Of a DNA stretch of 64,000 nt, positions 34,977 through 42,458 are shown piece after piece (the first letter of the stretch is position 1; each line of letters opens with the position of its first letter). A program made the position numbers and the translations under genes. This DNA comes from Paracnuella aquatica. Lineage in GTDB: Bacteria; Bacteroidota; Bacteroidia; Chitinophagales; Chitinophagaceae. The stretch covers positions 62,001 through 126,000 of the forward strand of contig NZ_QOWJ01000012.1 of NCBI RefSeq assembly GCF_003332885.2. The letters are read 5' to 3'. Under the pieces are notes generated by a model. The model made no database searches, was not told where the DNA came from, and was given only the letters and a program-made list of their open reading frames with translations.

Positions 34977-36899
34977 TTAAAACCGCCAGCGTACAAAAGC
35001 TTCCATCGCCTCGTACTCGGCAAGCCCCAGCCTGTTATACTGGTCGGCGGTGGCTTTGTTGCGGTCTTCGGCACGCTGCCAAAACTCCCGCTGGTCGCTG
35101 CCCTGGAACACTACACCATCTTTCTGCGACTGGTGTTTAAATATACCGTGCCTTTTCTTTAAAACCTGGTCGGGGCTCATGGGCACTGCCATTTCAATTT
35201 GGTCAATATCCCATTCGGCCCAGGCACCTTTGTACAGCCATATCCAACAGTCGGCCATGAACGGTTCGCCTTTCAGCCTGCGCACTGCTTCAAACACGCC
35301 TTCGAGGCAAACGCGGTGGGTGCCGTGCGGATCGGCCAGGTCGCCGGCGGCGTATATCTGGTGCGGCTTTACTTGTGCAATGATGTTGGTAATGATCGCG
35401 TAATCCGCTTCGCCAATCGGCTTTTTTTCAATAGTGCCAGTTTCATAAAAAGGCAGGTTCAGAAAATGCACCTGCTCTTCCGGAATGCCTACAAACCTAC
35501 AGGTTGCTTTTGCTTCGCCCTGGCGGATGATGCCTTTTACAAATTTGAGTGCATCAATATCCCGTTCGCCATTGCGTTTGTTTTGCAAAAAATAGTGCGC
35601 ATCCTCGTAAATTTTTTCCGATGCCGCACACTGCACATTGAACTTACTGTTGTAGTCCCTTACAAACTCGATAAAGCGGAATGCTTCATCATCGGCCACT
35701 GCAATATTTCCCGATGTTTGATAGGCCACATGCACTTCGTGGCCCTGGTCTACCAGGCGTTGAAAAGTGCCGCCCATCGAGATGATGTCATCATCGGGGT
35801 GCGGGCTGAAAATAAGCACGCTTTTCCTTGCTGGCTTCGCCCGTTCCGGCCGGTTTGAGTCGTCGGCATTGGGCTTGCCGCCGGGCCAGCCGGTAATGGT
35901 GTGCTGCAAGTGGTTAAAGACTTCGATGTTGATATCGTATGCCTGCCCGTGCAGCGCCAGCAGGCTGCTCAGGCCGTTTTCGTTGTAGTCGTTGTTGGTG
36001 AGTTTTAAAATGGGCTTGCCCAATGTAAGTGCCAGTTGCGTTACTGCTTTTTTGATCAGCGCAGTATCCCACACCACTTCGTCGGTGAGCCAAGGTGCTT
36101 TTCTGCGGGTCAAATCGGCCGCTGCGGCTTCGTCTAAAATAAACGCAACATTGTGGTGGCCCTGCAAATAAGATGCGGGCACAAACTCGGTTACGGGGCC
36201 TTCAATGGCTTGTTTTAAAATGCCCGATTTGCGTTCGCCCCAGGCAAGCAATACAACACGTTTGGCTTTTAAAATGGTGCCCACACCCATGGTGATGGCT
36301 TTGCGCGGCACACGGGCCATGCCGCCAAATTCAGGCGCTGCATCCGACCGCGTAACATGATCAAGTGTGATGAGGCGGGTACGTGATGCTTCATGAGAGC
36401 CCGGTTCGTTGAACCCAATATGCCCGTTGCGGCCGATGCCCAATAGTTGAAAATCGATGCCGCCATATCCTTCGATTTTTTGTTCGTAATCATCGCAATG
36501 GCGGGCTACGCTGTCCTGTGGCGTAGTGCCGTCGGGGATAAAGCAATTGATCCCGTCAATGTCGACATGCGCAAACAAATTTTCCTGCATAAAATGCCGG
36601 TAACTCTGCAGGTTATCAGCAGTCAATCCAAAGTATTCATCGAGGTTGAATGTAACTACGTTTTTAAAACTCAGTCCTTCTTCCCGGTGCATGCGGATCA
36701 GTTCGGTGTACACTCTTTTGGGCGTTGAGCCCGTTGCCAGTCCCAGCACGGCCCATTTTCCCTCGCCTGCACGCTGGCGTATGATGTCTGCTATTTCCTG
36801 CGCTACGGCGCCGGAGGCATCCACTGCCGATGCATATATTTTGGTGGCAATTTTTTCGTAGGCATACAACTGGTGCGGCACTATTGTCTCGGTGATCAT
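34977..36899 (-). CDS. Glucosamine-6-phosphate deaminase-like / PIG-L deacetylase fusion
   Basis: A 640-residue cytoplasmic protein. ATG 36899 is used; the upstream TTG (36923) has no support. Residues about 1-300 are NagB-like (LGLATGSTPKRVYTEL, FNLDEYFGL with Asp87, LLGIGRNGHIGFNEPG with His160 and Glu165). At the position of the E. coli NagB ring-opening Asp141, this protein has Asn158. Residues about 355-600 are a PIG-L/LmbE zinc deacetylase with ligands intact (SPHPDDD, His367 and Asp370; DPHGTH, His525 and His528). It could join GlcNAc-6-P deacetylation and GlcN-6-P deamination in one chain, since no separate NagA is seen (inference). It leads the minus-strand operon that includes the LacI-type gene. 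Confidence 0.85.
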   Translation of the reverse strand: MITETIVPHQLYAYEKIATKIYASAVDASGAVAQEIADIIRQRAGEGKWAVLGLATGSTPKRVYTELIRMHREEGLSFKNVVTFNLDEYFGLTADNLQSYRHFMQENLFAHVDIDGINCFIPDGTTPQDSVARHCDDYEQKIEGYGGIDFQLLGIGRNGHIGFNEPGSHEASRTRLITLDHVTRSDAAPEFGGMARVPRKAITMGVGTILKAKRVVLLAWGERKSGILKQAIEGPVTEFVPASYLQGHHNVAFILDEAAAADLTRRKAPWLTDEVVWDTALIKKAVTQLALTLGKPILKLTNNDYNENGLSSLLALHGQAYDINIEVFNHLQHTITGWPGGKPNADDSNRPERAKPARKSVLIFSPHPDDDIISMGGTFQRLVDQGHEVHVAYQTSGNIAVADDEAFRFIEFVRDYNSKFNVQCAASEKIYEDAHYFLQNKRNGERDIDALKFVKGIIRQGEAKATCRFVGIPEEQVHFLNLPFYETGTIEKKPIGEADYAIITNIIAQVKPHQIYAAGDLADPHGTHRVCLEGVFEAVRRLKGEPFMADCWIWLYKGAWAEWDIDQIEMAVPMSPDQVLKKRHGIFKHQSQKDGVVFQGSDQREFWQRAEDRNKATADQYNRLGLAEYEAMEAFVRWRF

Positions 36900-36953
36900 G
36901 AATGGAATGATTTGCTGCGCCAAACTTATTCAATATAGTGCCCGCATGTTGGC

Positions 36954-36965
36954 GCAATCGTTTGA
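36954..36965. promoter_or_regulatory. Candidate LacI-family operator upstream of the nagB fusion
   Basis: GCAATCGTTTGA matches the shared motif at 11 of 12 positions and lies 55 bases before the nagB-fusion ATG. Regulation here would also govern the LacI-type gene itself, as the third gene of the unit. Confidence 0.55.
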
Positions 36966-37186
36966 TCAAGTCAAAGCTTGCATCATCAATGTTGCCGGCA
37001 ACACAAATTGTTGTTTGCTTTTGTCCAGGCTCAGCTCTGTGCGCTACTGTGCATTTAGTATAGCTGTATTTAATTATTGACAGGGGTTTCAGTTGTCTAA
37101 AAAGCACACCCGCTACAGTATGTAAAGCTGTTTTTTTAGGTAAAAATGGTCGCAGCCCTCAGCGTATTGCGTTACTGGTGCATTGT

Positions 37187-37198
37187 GCAAACGTTTGT
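37187..37198. promoter_or_regulatory. Candidate LacI-family operator upstream of GH109
   Basis: GCAAACGTTTGT contains the perfect 10-base palindrome CAAACGTTTG. It ends 160 bases before the GH109 start, and a perfect TAnnTTTG box (TACCTTTG, 37239-37246) follows it. It shares the divergent region with the nagB-fusion site. Confidence 0.6.
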
Positions 37199-37357
37199 TC
37201 ATTTTGCCTGCTGTGCTGTGGTCCGGCAAAGAAAATTTTACCTTTGGCAAACCGGCGTCACTCCTGTTGTAACAGGCACCGGGTTGTTGCATACGGCATT
37301 GCAATGTTCGGCACAGCACCATTTCTTTCACCCACTAAAACACACGACGCTTCCATT

Positions 37358-38785
37358 ATGAGCACAAACCGCAGAAGCTTTCTTCGCAATATTACTTTAG
37401 GCTCCGGCGCACTGGCCGTTGGCCTGCCCGCATGGGCCGCTACAGATGCAGCAAAAGACGAAGCCTTGCAACGCACCTACGACTGGGCGGCAAGGGGCCA
37501 GCGTTTCAACATGAGCGGTTATGCTGCGCCAAAAATCGACAAAGTGCGGATTGGCTTTATTGGGCTGGGCATGCGTGGCCCCGGCGCCGTTGATCGCATT
37601 TCGCATATTGAAGGCGTGGAAATAAAAGCGCTGTGCGATAAAGACCCCAAACGTGCCAGTGATGCACAGGCTTATTTAACCAAAAAAGGCCTGCCCAAAG
37701 CAAAGGAATACAGCGGTGAAAACGGGTGGAAAGACATGATCAACAACGAGGAGCTGGACCTGGTGTACATCTGCACGCCATGGCACCTGCACACGCCCAT
37801 GTCGGTGTATGCAATGGAACATGGAAAACATGTTGCCTGCGAAGTGCCCATTGCCGTAACCTTGGACGAATGCTGGCACCTGGTGGAAACATCGGAAAAG
37901 ACCCGCAAGCATTGCATGATGCTGGAAAACTGCTGCTATGATTTTTTCGAAATGCTCACCCTGAACATGGCCCGCAACGGTATGTTTGGCGAACTGGTGC
38001 ATGCGGAAGGCGCTTATATCCACGACCTGCGCGACCTGAATTTTAGCAAAACTGGCTACGCAGATATGTGGCGTCTGAAAGAAAATTTCCGCAACGGCAG
38101 CTTGTATCCTACGCATGGATTAGGCCCGGTGGCGCAATGCCTCAACATCAACCGGGGCGATAAATTGAGCCATCTTGTTTCGATGTCGAGCGGCGATTTT
38201 ATGATGGGTGCAATGGCCAGGGAAAAAGCAGCGCAAGACCCGTTTTATGCACCTTTTGCTGGTAAAACTTACCGCGGTAATATGAACACCACGCTAATGC
38301 ATACCGACAAGGGTAAAACCATCATGATCCAGCACGATGTTACATCGCCAAGGCCATACTCCCGCATCCACATGATCAGCGGCACCAAAGGTGCAGCACA
38401 AAAATACCCGGCGCCGGAGCGCATTGCATTTGGCCACAGCTGGGTAAAAAGCGAAGAACTGAAAGAGCTGTATGCCAAATACACGCCGCCCATCATCAAG
38501 CATGTTGGCGAAATAGCCAAGCAAATTGGTGGTCATGGCGGTATGGACTTCATCATGGACTGGCGCCTGATCGATTGCCTGCGCAACGGCTTGCCGCTGG
38601 ACCAGGATGTGTATGATGGTGTGTTGTGGAGTGCTGTTGGCCCGCTGAGCGAACGTTCGGTTGCAAAAAAATCTCGTACGGTTGATGTGCCCGATTTTAC
38701 CCGCGGTGCATGGAAAACAAACAAGGTGGTAAACCTGACGCTGGACGGCGGTGGTAATACTGCGGTGCGTAAAAAAGCATTGTAA
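37358..38785 (+). CDS. GH109 alpha-N-acetylgalactosaminidase (Gfo/Idh/MocA fold)
   Basis: A 475-residue NAD-dependent glycosidase. ATG 37358 begins a clear twin-arginine signal (NRRSFLRNITLGSGALAVGLPAWA); the frame is open further upstream, but that stretch does not look coding. The NAD-binding motif GFIGLGMRGPGA follows at about residues 67-78, then YICTPWHLHTPM, EVPIAVTLDECW, and YPTHGLGPVAQCLNINRGD with the conserved catalytic His. Tat export fits enzymes that must fold with their tightly bound NAD. GH109 enzymes release alpha-GalNAc, as in blood-group A or O-glycan structures, so this extends the locus beyond N-glycans. Confidence 0.92.
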   Translation: MSTNRRSFLRNITLGSGALAVGLPAWAATDAAKDEALQRTYDWAARGQRFNMSGYAAPKIDKVRIGFIGLGMRGPGAVDRISHIEGVEIKALCDKDPKRASDAQAYLTKKGLPKAKEYSGENGWKDMINNEELDLVYICTPWHLHTPMSVYAMEHGKHVACEVPIAVTLDECWHLVETSEKTRKHCMMLENCCYDFFEMLTLNMARNGMFGELVHAEGAYIHDLRDLNFSKTGYADMWRLKENFRNGSLYPTHGLGPVAQCLNINRGDKLSHLVSMSSGDFMMGAMAREKAAQDPFYAPFAGKTYRGNMNTTLMHTDKGKTIMIQHDVTSPRPYSRIHMISGTKGAAQKYPAPERIAFGHSWVKSEELKELYAKYTPPIIKHVGEIAKQIGGHGGMDFIMDWRLIDCLRNGLPLDQDVYDGVLWSAVGPLSERSVAKKSRTVDVPDFTRGAWKTNKVVNLTLDGGGNTAVRKKAL

Positions 38786-38924
38786 TAAACGCTTCTGGTT
38801 AGCACAAAAGATTCATTTAATAAAACGACTTGTGCGCTATTGCATGTATCGCACCATCCTGCACTTGTATTAAGTTGTTGGCTGGGTGGACAGACTGCCG
38901 CTGCGCCGGGCATCATAAAACACT

Positions 38925-38936
38925 GCAAACGTTTGC
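38925..38936. promoter_or_regulatory. Candidate LacI-family operator upstream of the PNGase F operon
   Basis: GCAAACGTTTGC is a perfect 12-base palindrome with a central CG, the best copy of the shared motif in this window. It lies 162 bases before the PNGase F start and 140 bases after the GH109 stop. Confidence 0.65.
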
Positions 38937-39005
38937 GCAACTAAATCTGTCCAAACATTATTATGTTTATTCTTTCATGTTAGCAGAAGCAATCTCATGT
39001 TCACG

Positions 39006-39040
39006 AAGGCCAATATGTTTATATTGGTCTTCTTTGTTTG
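39006..39040 (+). terminator. Hairpin with T-rich tail upstream of PNGase F
   Basis: The 12-bp stem GAAGGCCAATAT/ATATTGGTCTTC (39006-39017 with 39022-39033) has one G-T pair and a 4-base loop and is followed by TTTGTTTG. It could end GH109 transcription. It lies downstream of the operator at 38925, so it may instead act in the PNGase F leader. Confidence 0.6.
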
Positions 39041-39098
39041 AAAATGCGTTGCCTGCTTTTGCCTGCGTGCCACTGGCATATCAAACCGCAATTGCGTA

Positions 39099-41024
39099 AT
39101 GAAGACCACTATTCATTTTGTATACTTTTTGTTCTTGATGCTGGCATGTGCGCCCAATGCACAAAGTGCTGATACGGTACGGGTGGTAACGCATAAAGCG
39201 GCCACCATTGTTACCGATCCGGCACAGGGTTTTAAATTGTATAAAGCATGGGGTGAATTCCCGGCTGCAACAGAACCCATCCGCCAAATTAAACTAAAGC
39301 TGAAGCTGGCTTGTCCCAACGAGTTTCGCTGCGCCGACTGGGATTATAAAGACCACATCACCATCAGGCGCACCGGCGGTGTTGGCGGCACCTCGCAAGA
39401 CTATGAAATTGGCCGCATGCTTACACCTTATGGCGGCGCTTTTGGTAGGGGCTGGCAGTTTAATTGGGAAGTGGATGTGACCGATTTTAGCATGCTGCTG
39501 CGCGACTCGGTGGAAATTGAATACAACCACACCGGCTACGAACCATCGGAAGACCGCGGCTGGAGCCTTTCCCTCGAATTTGAGATCATTCGCGGAAAAG
39601 CTGCATGGGAGCCCATTGCCATTCAAAAAATATATGATGGTTCGTTTCGCTACGGCGACAGTGCCAACAGTATTGAAAACAGCCTGAAGCCTGTTTCGTT
39701 TGCAGCTGCAAATGGCGCAAGCATGGCGCGGTTGCGGGTGGTGCAAACGGGCCATGGCATGGACCGCCCCGATGGTTGCGGTGAGTTTTGCAACAAATAC
39801 CGCGAGGTTTGGTTTGATGGCAAAATGCTGGACCGGCGGGCCATTTGGAAAAAATGCGGCGACAACCCGCTGTACCCGCAGGCCGGCACCTGGATCTACG
39901 ACCGTGCGGCATGGTGCCCCGGCGACCTGGTGCAACCCGACCTCTACGAACTGCCGGTGCAGCCGGGTAAGCAGCACACCATCGACATCAACATGCAGGT
40001 ATACAACGCTGTAAACCCAAGTGCCGGTGAAGTGATTACGGCTTACCTGGTGCAGTATAAAAAGGCAGCGGTTGCACACGATGTACGCATCAATGATATT
40101 GTTGCGCCTTCGGGCAAAGATGCGCACCGGCGGCACAATCCCGCAACCATGCAACCCACCGTGGTAGTGCAAAATATGGGCTCGGAAACAATGCGGACAG
40201 TGCAGGTAAAATACGGCACCAAAGGCTTTGCGCCACAAACCTATACATGGCGAGGCACGCTGCTTCCGGCCGCTACGCAAACCGTTACGCTGCCTGGTAT
40301 CATCCGGAGCCATGCCGGCACAAATACATATGAAGTGGAATTGCTTAAACCCAATGGAAAGCAGGATGGAAATCAAAGCGACAACCTTTTAACAAATTTC
40401 TTTACTGCAGCACCGCGCCACGACAGCCTGCTGGTGGTGTACCTACTTACCAACAACCAACCGGCGCACAACAGTTATTCGCTTACCAACAGTAAGGGCG
40501 ATACGGTGGCAAAACGTGCACTGGGCTCACTAGCCGCGAATCAATTGTACCCCGACACAGTGCGGCTGGCGCAAGGTATGTACCGCTTTGTTTTTTTGGA
40601 CACCGCCGATAATGGATTGGAGTTTTGGGCCAATGCCCGTGGCGGCAGGGGCAAGCTGCGTTTGCTGAACGGAACCGGCGCCATGCTCAAAGATTTTGAA
40701 TCAGATTTTGGGTCGTCGGTGCAATACGATTTTGAAGTGGGACCAACTCCCGATGCGGTTAAAAATGAAATGTCGTTTGGCCTGTACCCCACCCGCACAC
40801 AGGACAAAACAACTTTTGACTTTTATGCCAACAACCCGCAGGATGTGGTGGTGCAACTGGTAACCGATCCCGGTGAGCAGGTTGTGGAATCACACCACTA
40901 TACGCAGCTAAAAGAAGGCCTGTTTACCTACGACTTGAGCCGCTATCCAAAGGGTCGGTTTTACCTTGTAGTAACCATCGGTGGCAAAGAGCAATTCAGG
41001 AAGCGCATCCGGCACAAAGAATAA
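39099..41024 (+). CDS. PNGase F-like peptide-N-glycosidase with putative T9SS sorting domain
   Basis: A 641-residue exported protein whose residues about 30-330 match the two jelly-roll domains of Elizabethkingia PNGase F: CPNEFRCADWDYKDHI (essential Asp60 equivalent is Asp82), YEIGRMLTPY, EVDVTDFSMLL, GHGMDRPDGCGEFC (Glu206 equivalent is Glu229) and YDRAAWCPGDLV. PNGase F cuts whole N-glycans from Asn of glycoproteins. After the catalytic region come about 230 residues of beta-rich sequence. The last 80 residues (from about MSFGLYPTRTQDKTTF to FRKRIRHKE) look like a type A type IX secretion sorting domain, suggesting surface release. The position of PNGase F Glu118 does not align with an acidic residue as far as can be judged. 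It leads an operon with GH29, GH20 and GH29. Confidence 0.87.
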   Translation: MKTTIHFVYFLFLMLACAPNAQSADTVRVVTHKAATIVTDPAQGFKLYKAWGEFPAATEPIRQIKLKLKLACPNEFRCADWDYKDHITIRRTGGVGGTSQDYEIGRMLTPYGGAFGRGWQFNWEVDVTDFSMLLRDSVEIEYNHTGYEPSEDRGWSLSLEFEIIRGKAAWEPIAIQKIYDGSFRYGDSANSIENSLKPVSFAAANGASMARLRVVQTGHGMDRPDGCGEFCNKYREVWFDGKMLDRRAIWKKCGDNPLYPQAGTWIYDRAAWCPGDLVQPDLYELPVQPGKQHTIDINMQVYNAVNPSAGEVITAYLVQYKKAAVAHDVRINDIVAPSGKDAHRRHNPATMQPTVVVQNMGSETMRTVQVKYGTKGFAPQTYTWRGTLLPAATQTVTLPGIIRSHAGTNTYEVELLKPNGKQDGNQSDNLLTNFFTAAPRHDSLLVVYLLTNNQPAHNSYSLTNSKGDTVAKRALGSLAANQLYPDTVRLAQGMYRFVFLDTADNGLEFWANARGGRGKLRLLNGTGAMLKDFESDFGSSVQYDFEVGPTPDAVKNEMSFGLYPTRTQDKTTFDFYANNPQDVVVQLVTDPGEQVVESHHYTQLKEGLFTYDLSRYPKGRFYLVVTIGGKEQFRKRIRHKE

Positions 41025-41049
41025 TTTTTTTCCATAAAATAGTAACAAC

Positions 41050-42396
41050 ATGTTACCACAACAACTGACGAAAACATTGGCCGGTGCGGCTTTGCTCTTT
41101 TCGGCAACGTTGCCTGCACAGGCCCAAACAAAAATTGCGGCTGATGATATCCGTGAGAAAATGCAATGGTTTGCCGATGCCAAACTGGGCATCTTTGTTC
41201 ACTGGGGTATTTACGCCGTAAACGGCGTGGACGAAAGCTGGAGTTTTTACAACAAAAAGATCAGCCATGCTGATTACATGAAGCAGATGAGCGGTTTTAC
41301 TGCTTCGGGCTACAACCCCGAAGCATGGGCCGACCTCATTGCGGAAAGCGGTGCCCGGTATGCAGTGATCACCACCAAGCACCACGATGGTGTGGCACTG
41401 TGGCCCACCAAGCAGGCGCATTACAGCGTGGTAAAAAACACACCTGCAAAAAGAGATTTGCTGACGCCGTTTTTTGCGGCGCTTGACAAGCGCAACATCA
41501 AACGCGGCGCTTATTATTCGCTGCTCGATTGGAGCCATAAAGACTATCCCGCATTTACCAAAGACAGCAACCGGTACGCCATAAAGGACGACCCAAAACG
41601 CTGGCAGCGGTTTCAACAATTTAATGAAGCGCAAATGCAGGAAGTGGCCACGTTGTTCAAACCCGACCTGTGGTGGTTTGACGGCGATTGGGAGCACAGT
41701 GCCGAAGAATGGAATTCGGAACGCATCCGCAAAAATATACTCGATGCAAAGCCGGCTGCCATCATCAACGGCAGGCTGCAGGGCTATGGCGATTATGTAA
41801 CTCCGGAACAAAATTTTCCGGTAACGCGGCCGAGGTTTAACTGGTGGGAGCTGTGCATGACCATCAACAACAACTGGGGATACCAACCGCAGGATACGGC
41901 ATGGAAAACACCATACGAAGTCATCACCATTTTTGCAGATGCGGTAAGCAACGGCGGCAACCTCTTGCTCGACATCGGGCCCATGCAGGATGGCACTATT
42001 CCGCCGCAGCAGGTACATGTGTTGAAGGAGTTGGGCAAGTGGAATAAAAAACACGAAGCGGCCATTTTCGGAACGCTGGGCGGTTTGCCGCAAGGTCATT
42101 TTTACGGCCCTTCTACATTGTCGAAAGACTCTGCTACTGTATACCTGTTTTTGCCGGGAAAAGTTACAGGCGATGTGGTGCTGAAGGGATTGAAGAATAA
42201 GATAGCCAGCATTAAAGTAGTGGGCACCGGCCAAAGCCTATCGCATAAAGTGGTGGGTAAAATTTCGTGGAGCCCGGTGCCGGGTTTGGTATACATACAA
42301 GTGCCCCCTACGGTGCAGGATGATTATATGTCGGTGCTGGAGCTAAAGCTGGATGGGCCGGTGAGTTTGTACCAGGGCATGGGCGGATTGCAGTAG
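41050..42396 (+). CDS. GH29 alpha-L-fucosidase
   Basis: A 448-residue exported fucosidase (signal peptide about residues 1-25, ending PAQAQ). GH29 blocks are KLGIFVHWGIYAVNGVDESWSFY, ARYAVITTKHHDGVALW, RGAYYSLLDWSH and LWWFDGDWEHSAEEW, where Asp211 is the likely nucleophile. The pattern with short spacing and a broad pocket loop fits subfamily A, which accepts many fucose linkages including core alpha-1,6-fucose. It starts 26 bases after PNGase F and precedes a hexosaminidase, consistent with stripping core or antennary fucose from released N-glycans. Confidence 0.93.
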   Translation: MLPQQLTKTLAGAALLFSATLPAQAQTKIAADDIREKMQWFADAKLGIFVHWGIYAVNGVDESWSFYNKKISHADYMKQMSGFTASGYNPEAWADLIAESGARYAVITTKHHDGVALWPTKQAHYSVVKNTPAKRDLLTPFFAALDKRNIKRGAYYSLLDWSHKDYPAFTKDSNRYAIKDDPKRWQRFQQFNEAQMQEVATLFKPDLWWFDGDWEHSAEEWNSERIRKNILDAKPAAIINGRLQGYGDYVTPEQNFPVTRPRFNWWELCMTINNNWGYQPQDTAWKTPYEVITIFADAVSNGGNLLLDIGPMQDGTIPPQQVHVLKELGKWNKKHEAAIFGTLGGLPQGHFYGPSTLSKDSATVYLFLPGKVTGDVVLKGLKNKIASIKVVGTGQSLSHKVVGKISWSPVPGLVYIQVPPTVQDDYMSVLELKLDGPVSLYQGMGGLQ

Positions 42397-42458
42397 GGAG
42401 ATGATGGATGATGGTGGGGAATTGGTAGTTAGTAGTTGATAGTGGGTGAATAATTTAA

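Larger units (their letters stand above)
38786..39098. other. Intergenic region between GH109 and PNGase F genes
   Basis: This stretch of 313 bases has no gene. It contains the LacI-type operator candidate at 38925-38936, a -7-like box TATGTTTA (38962-38969) identical to that before susC, and the hairpin at 39006-39040. Confidence 0.6.
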
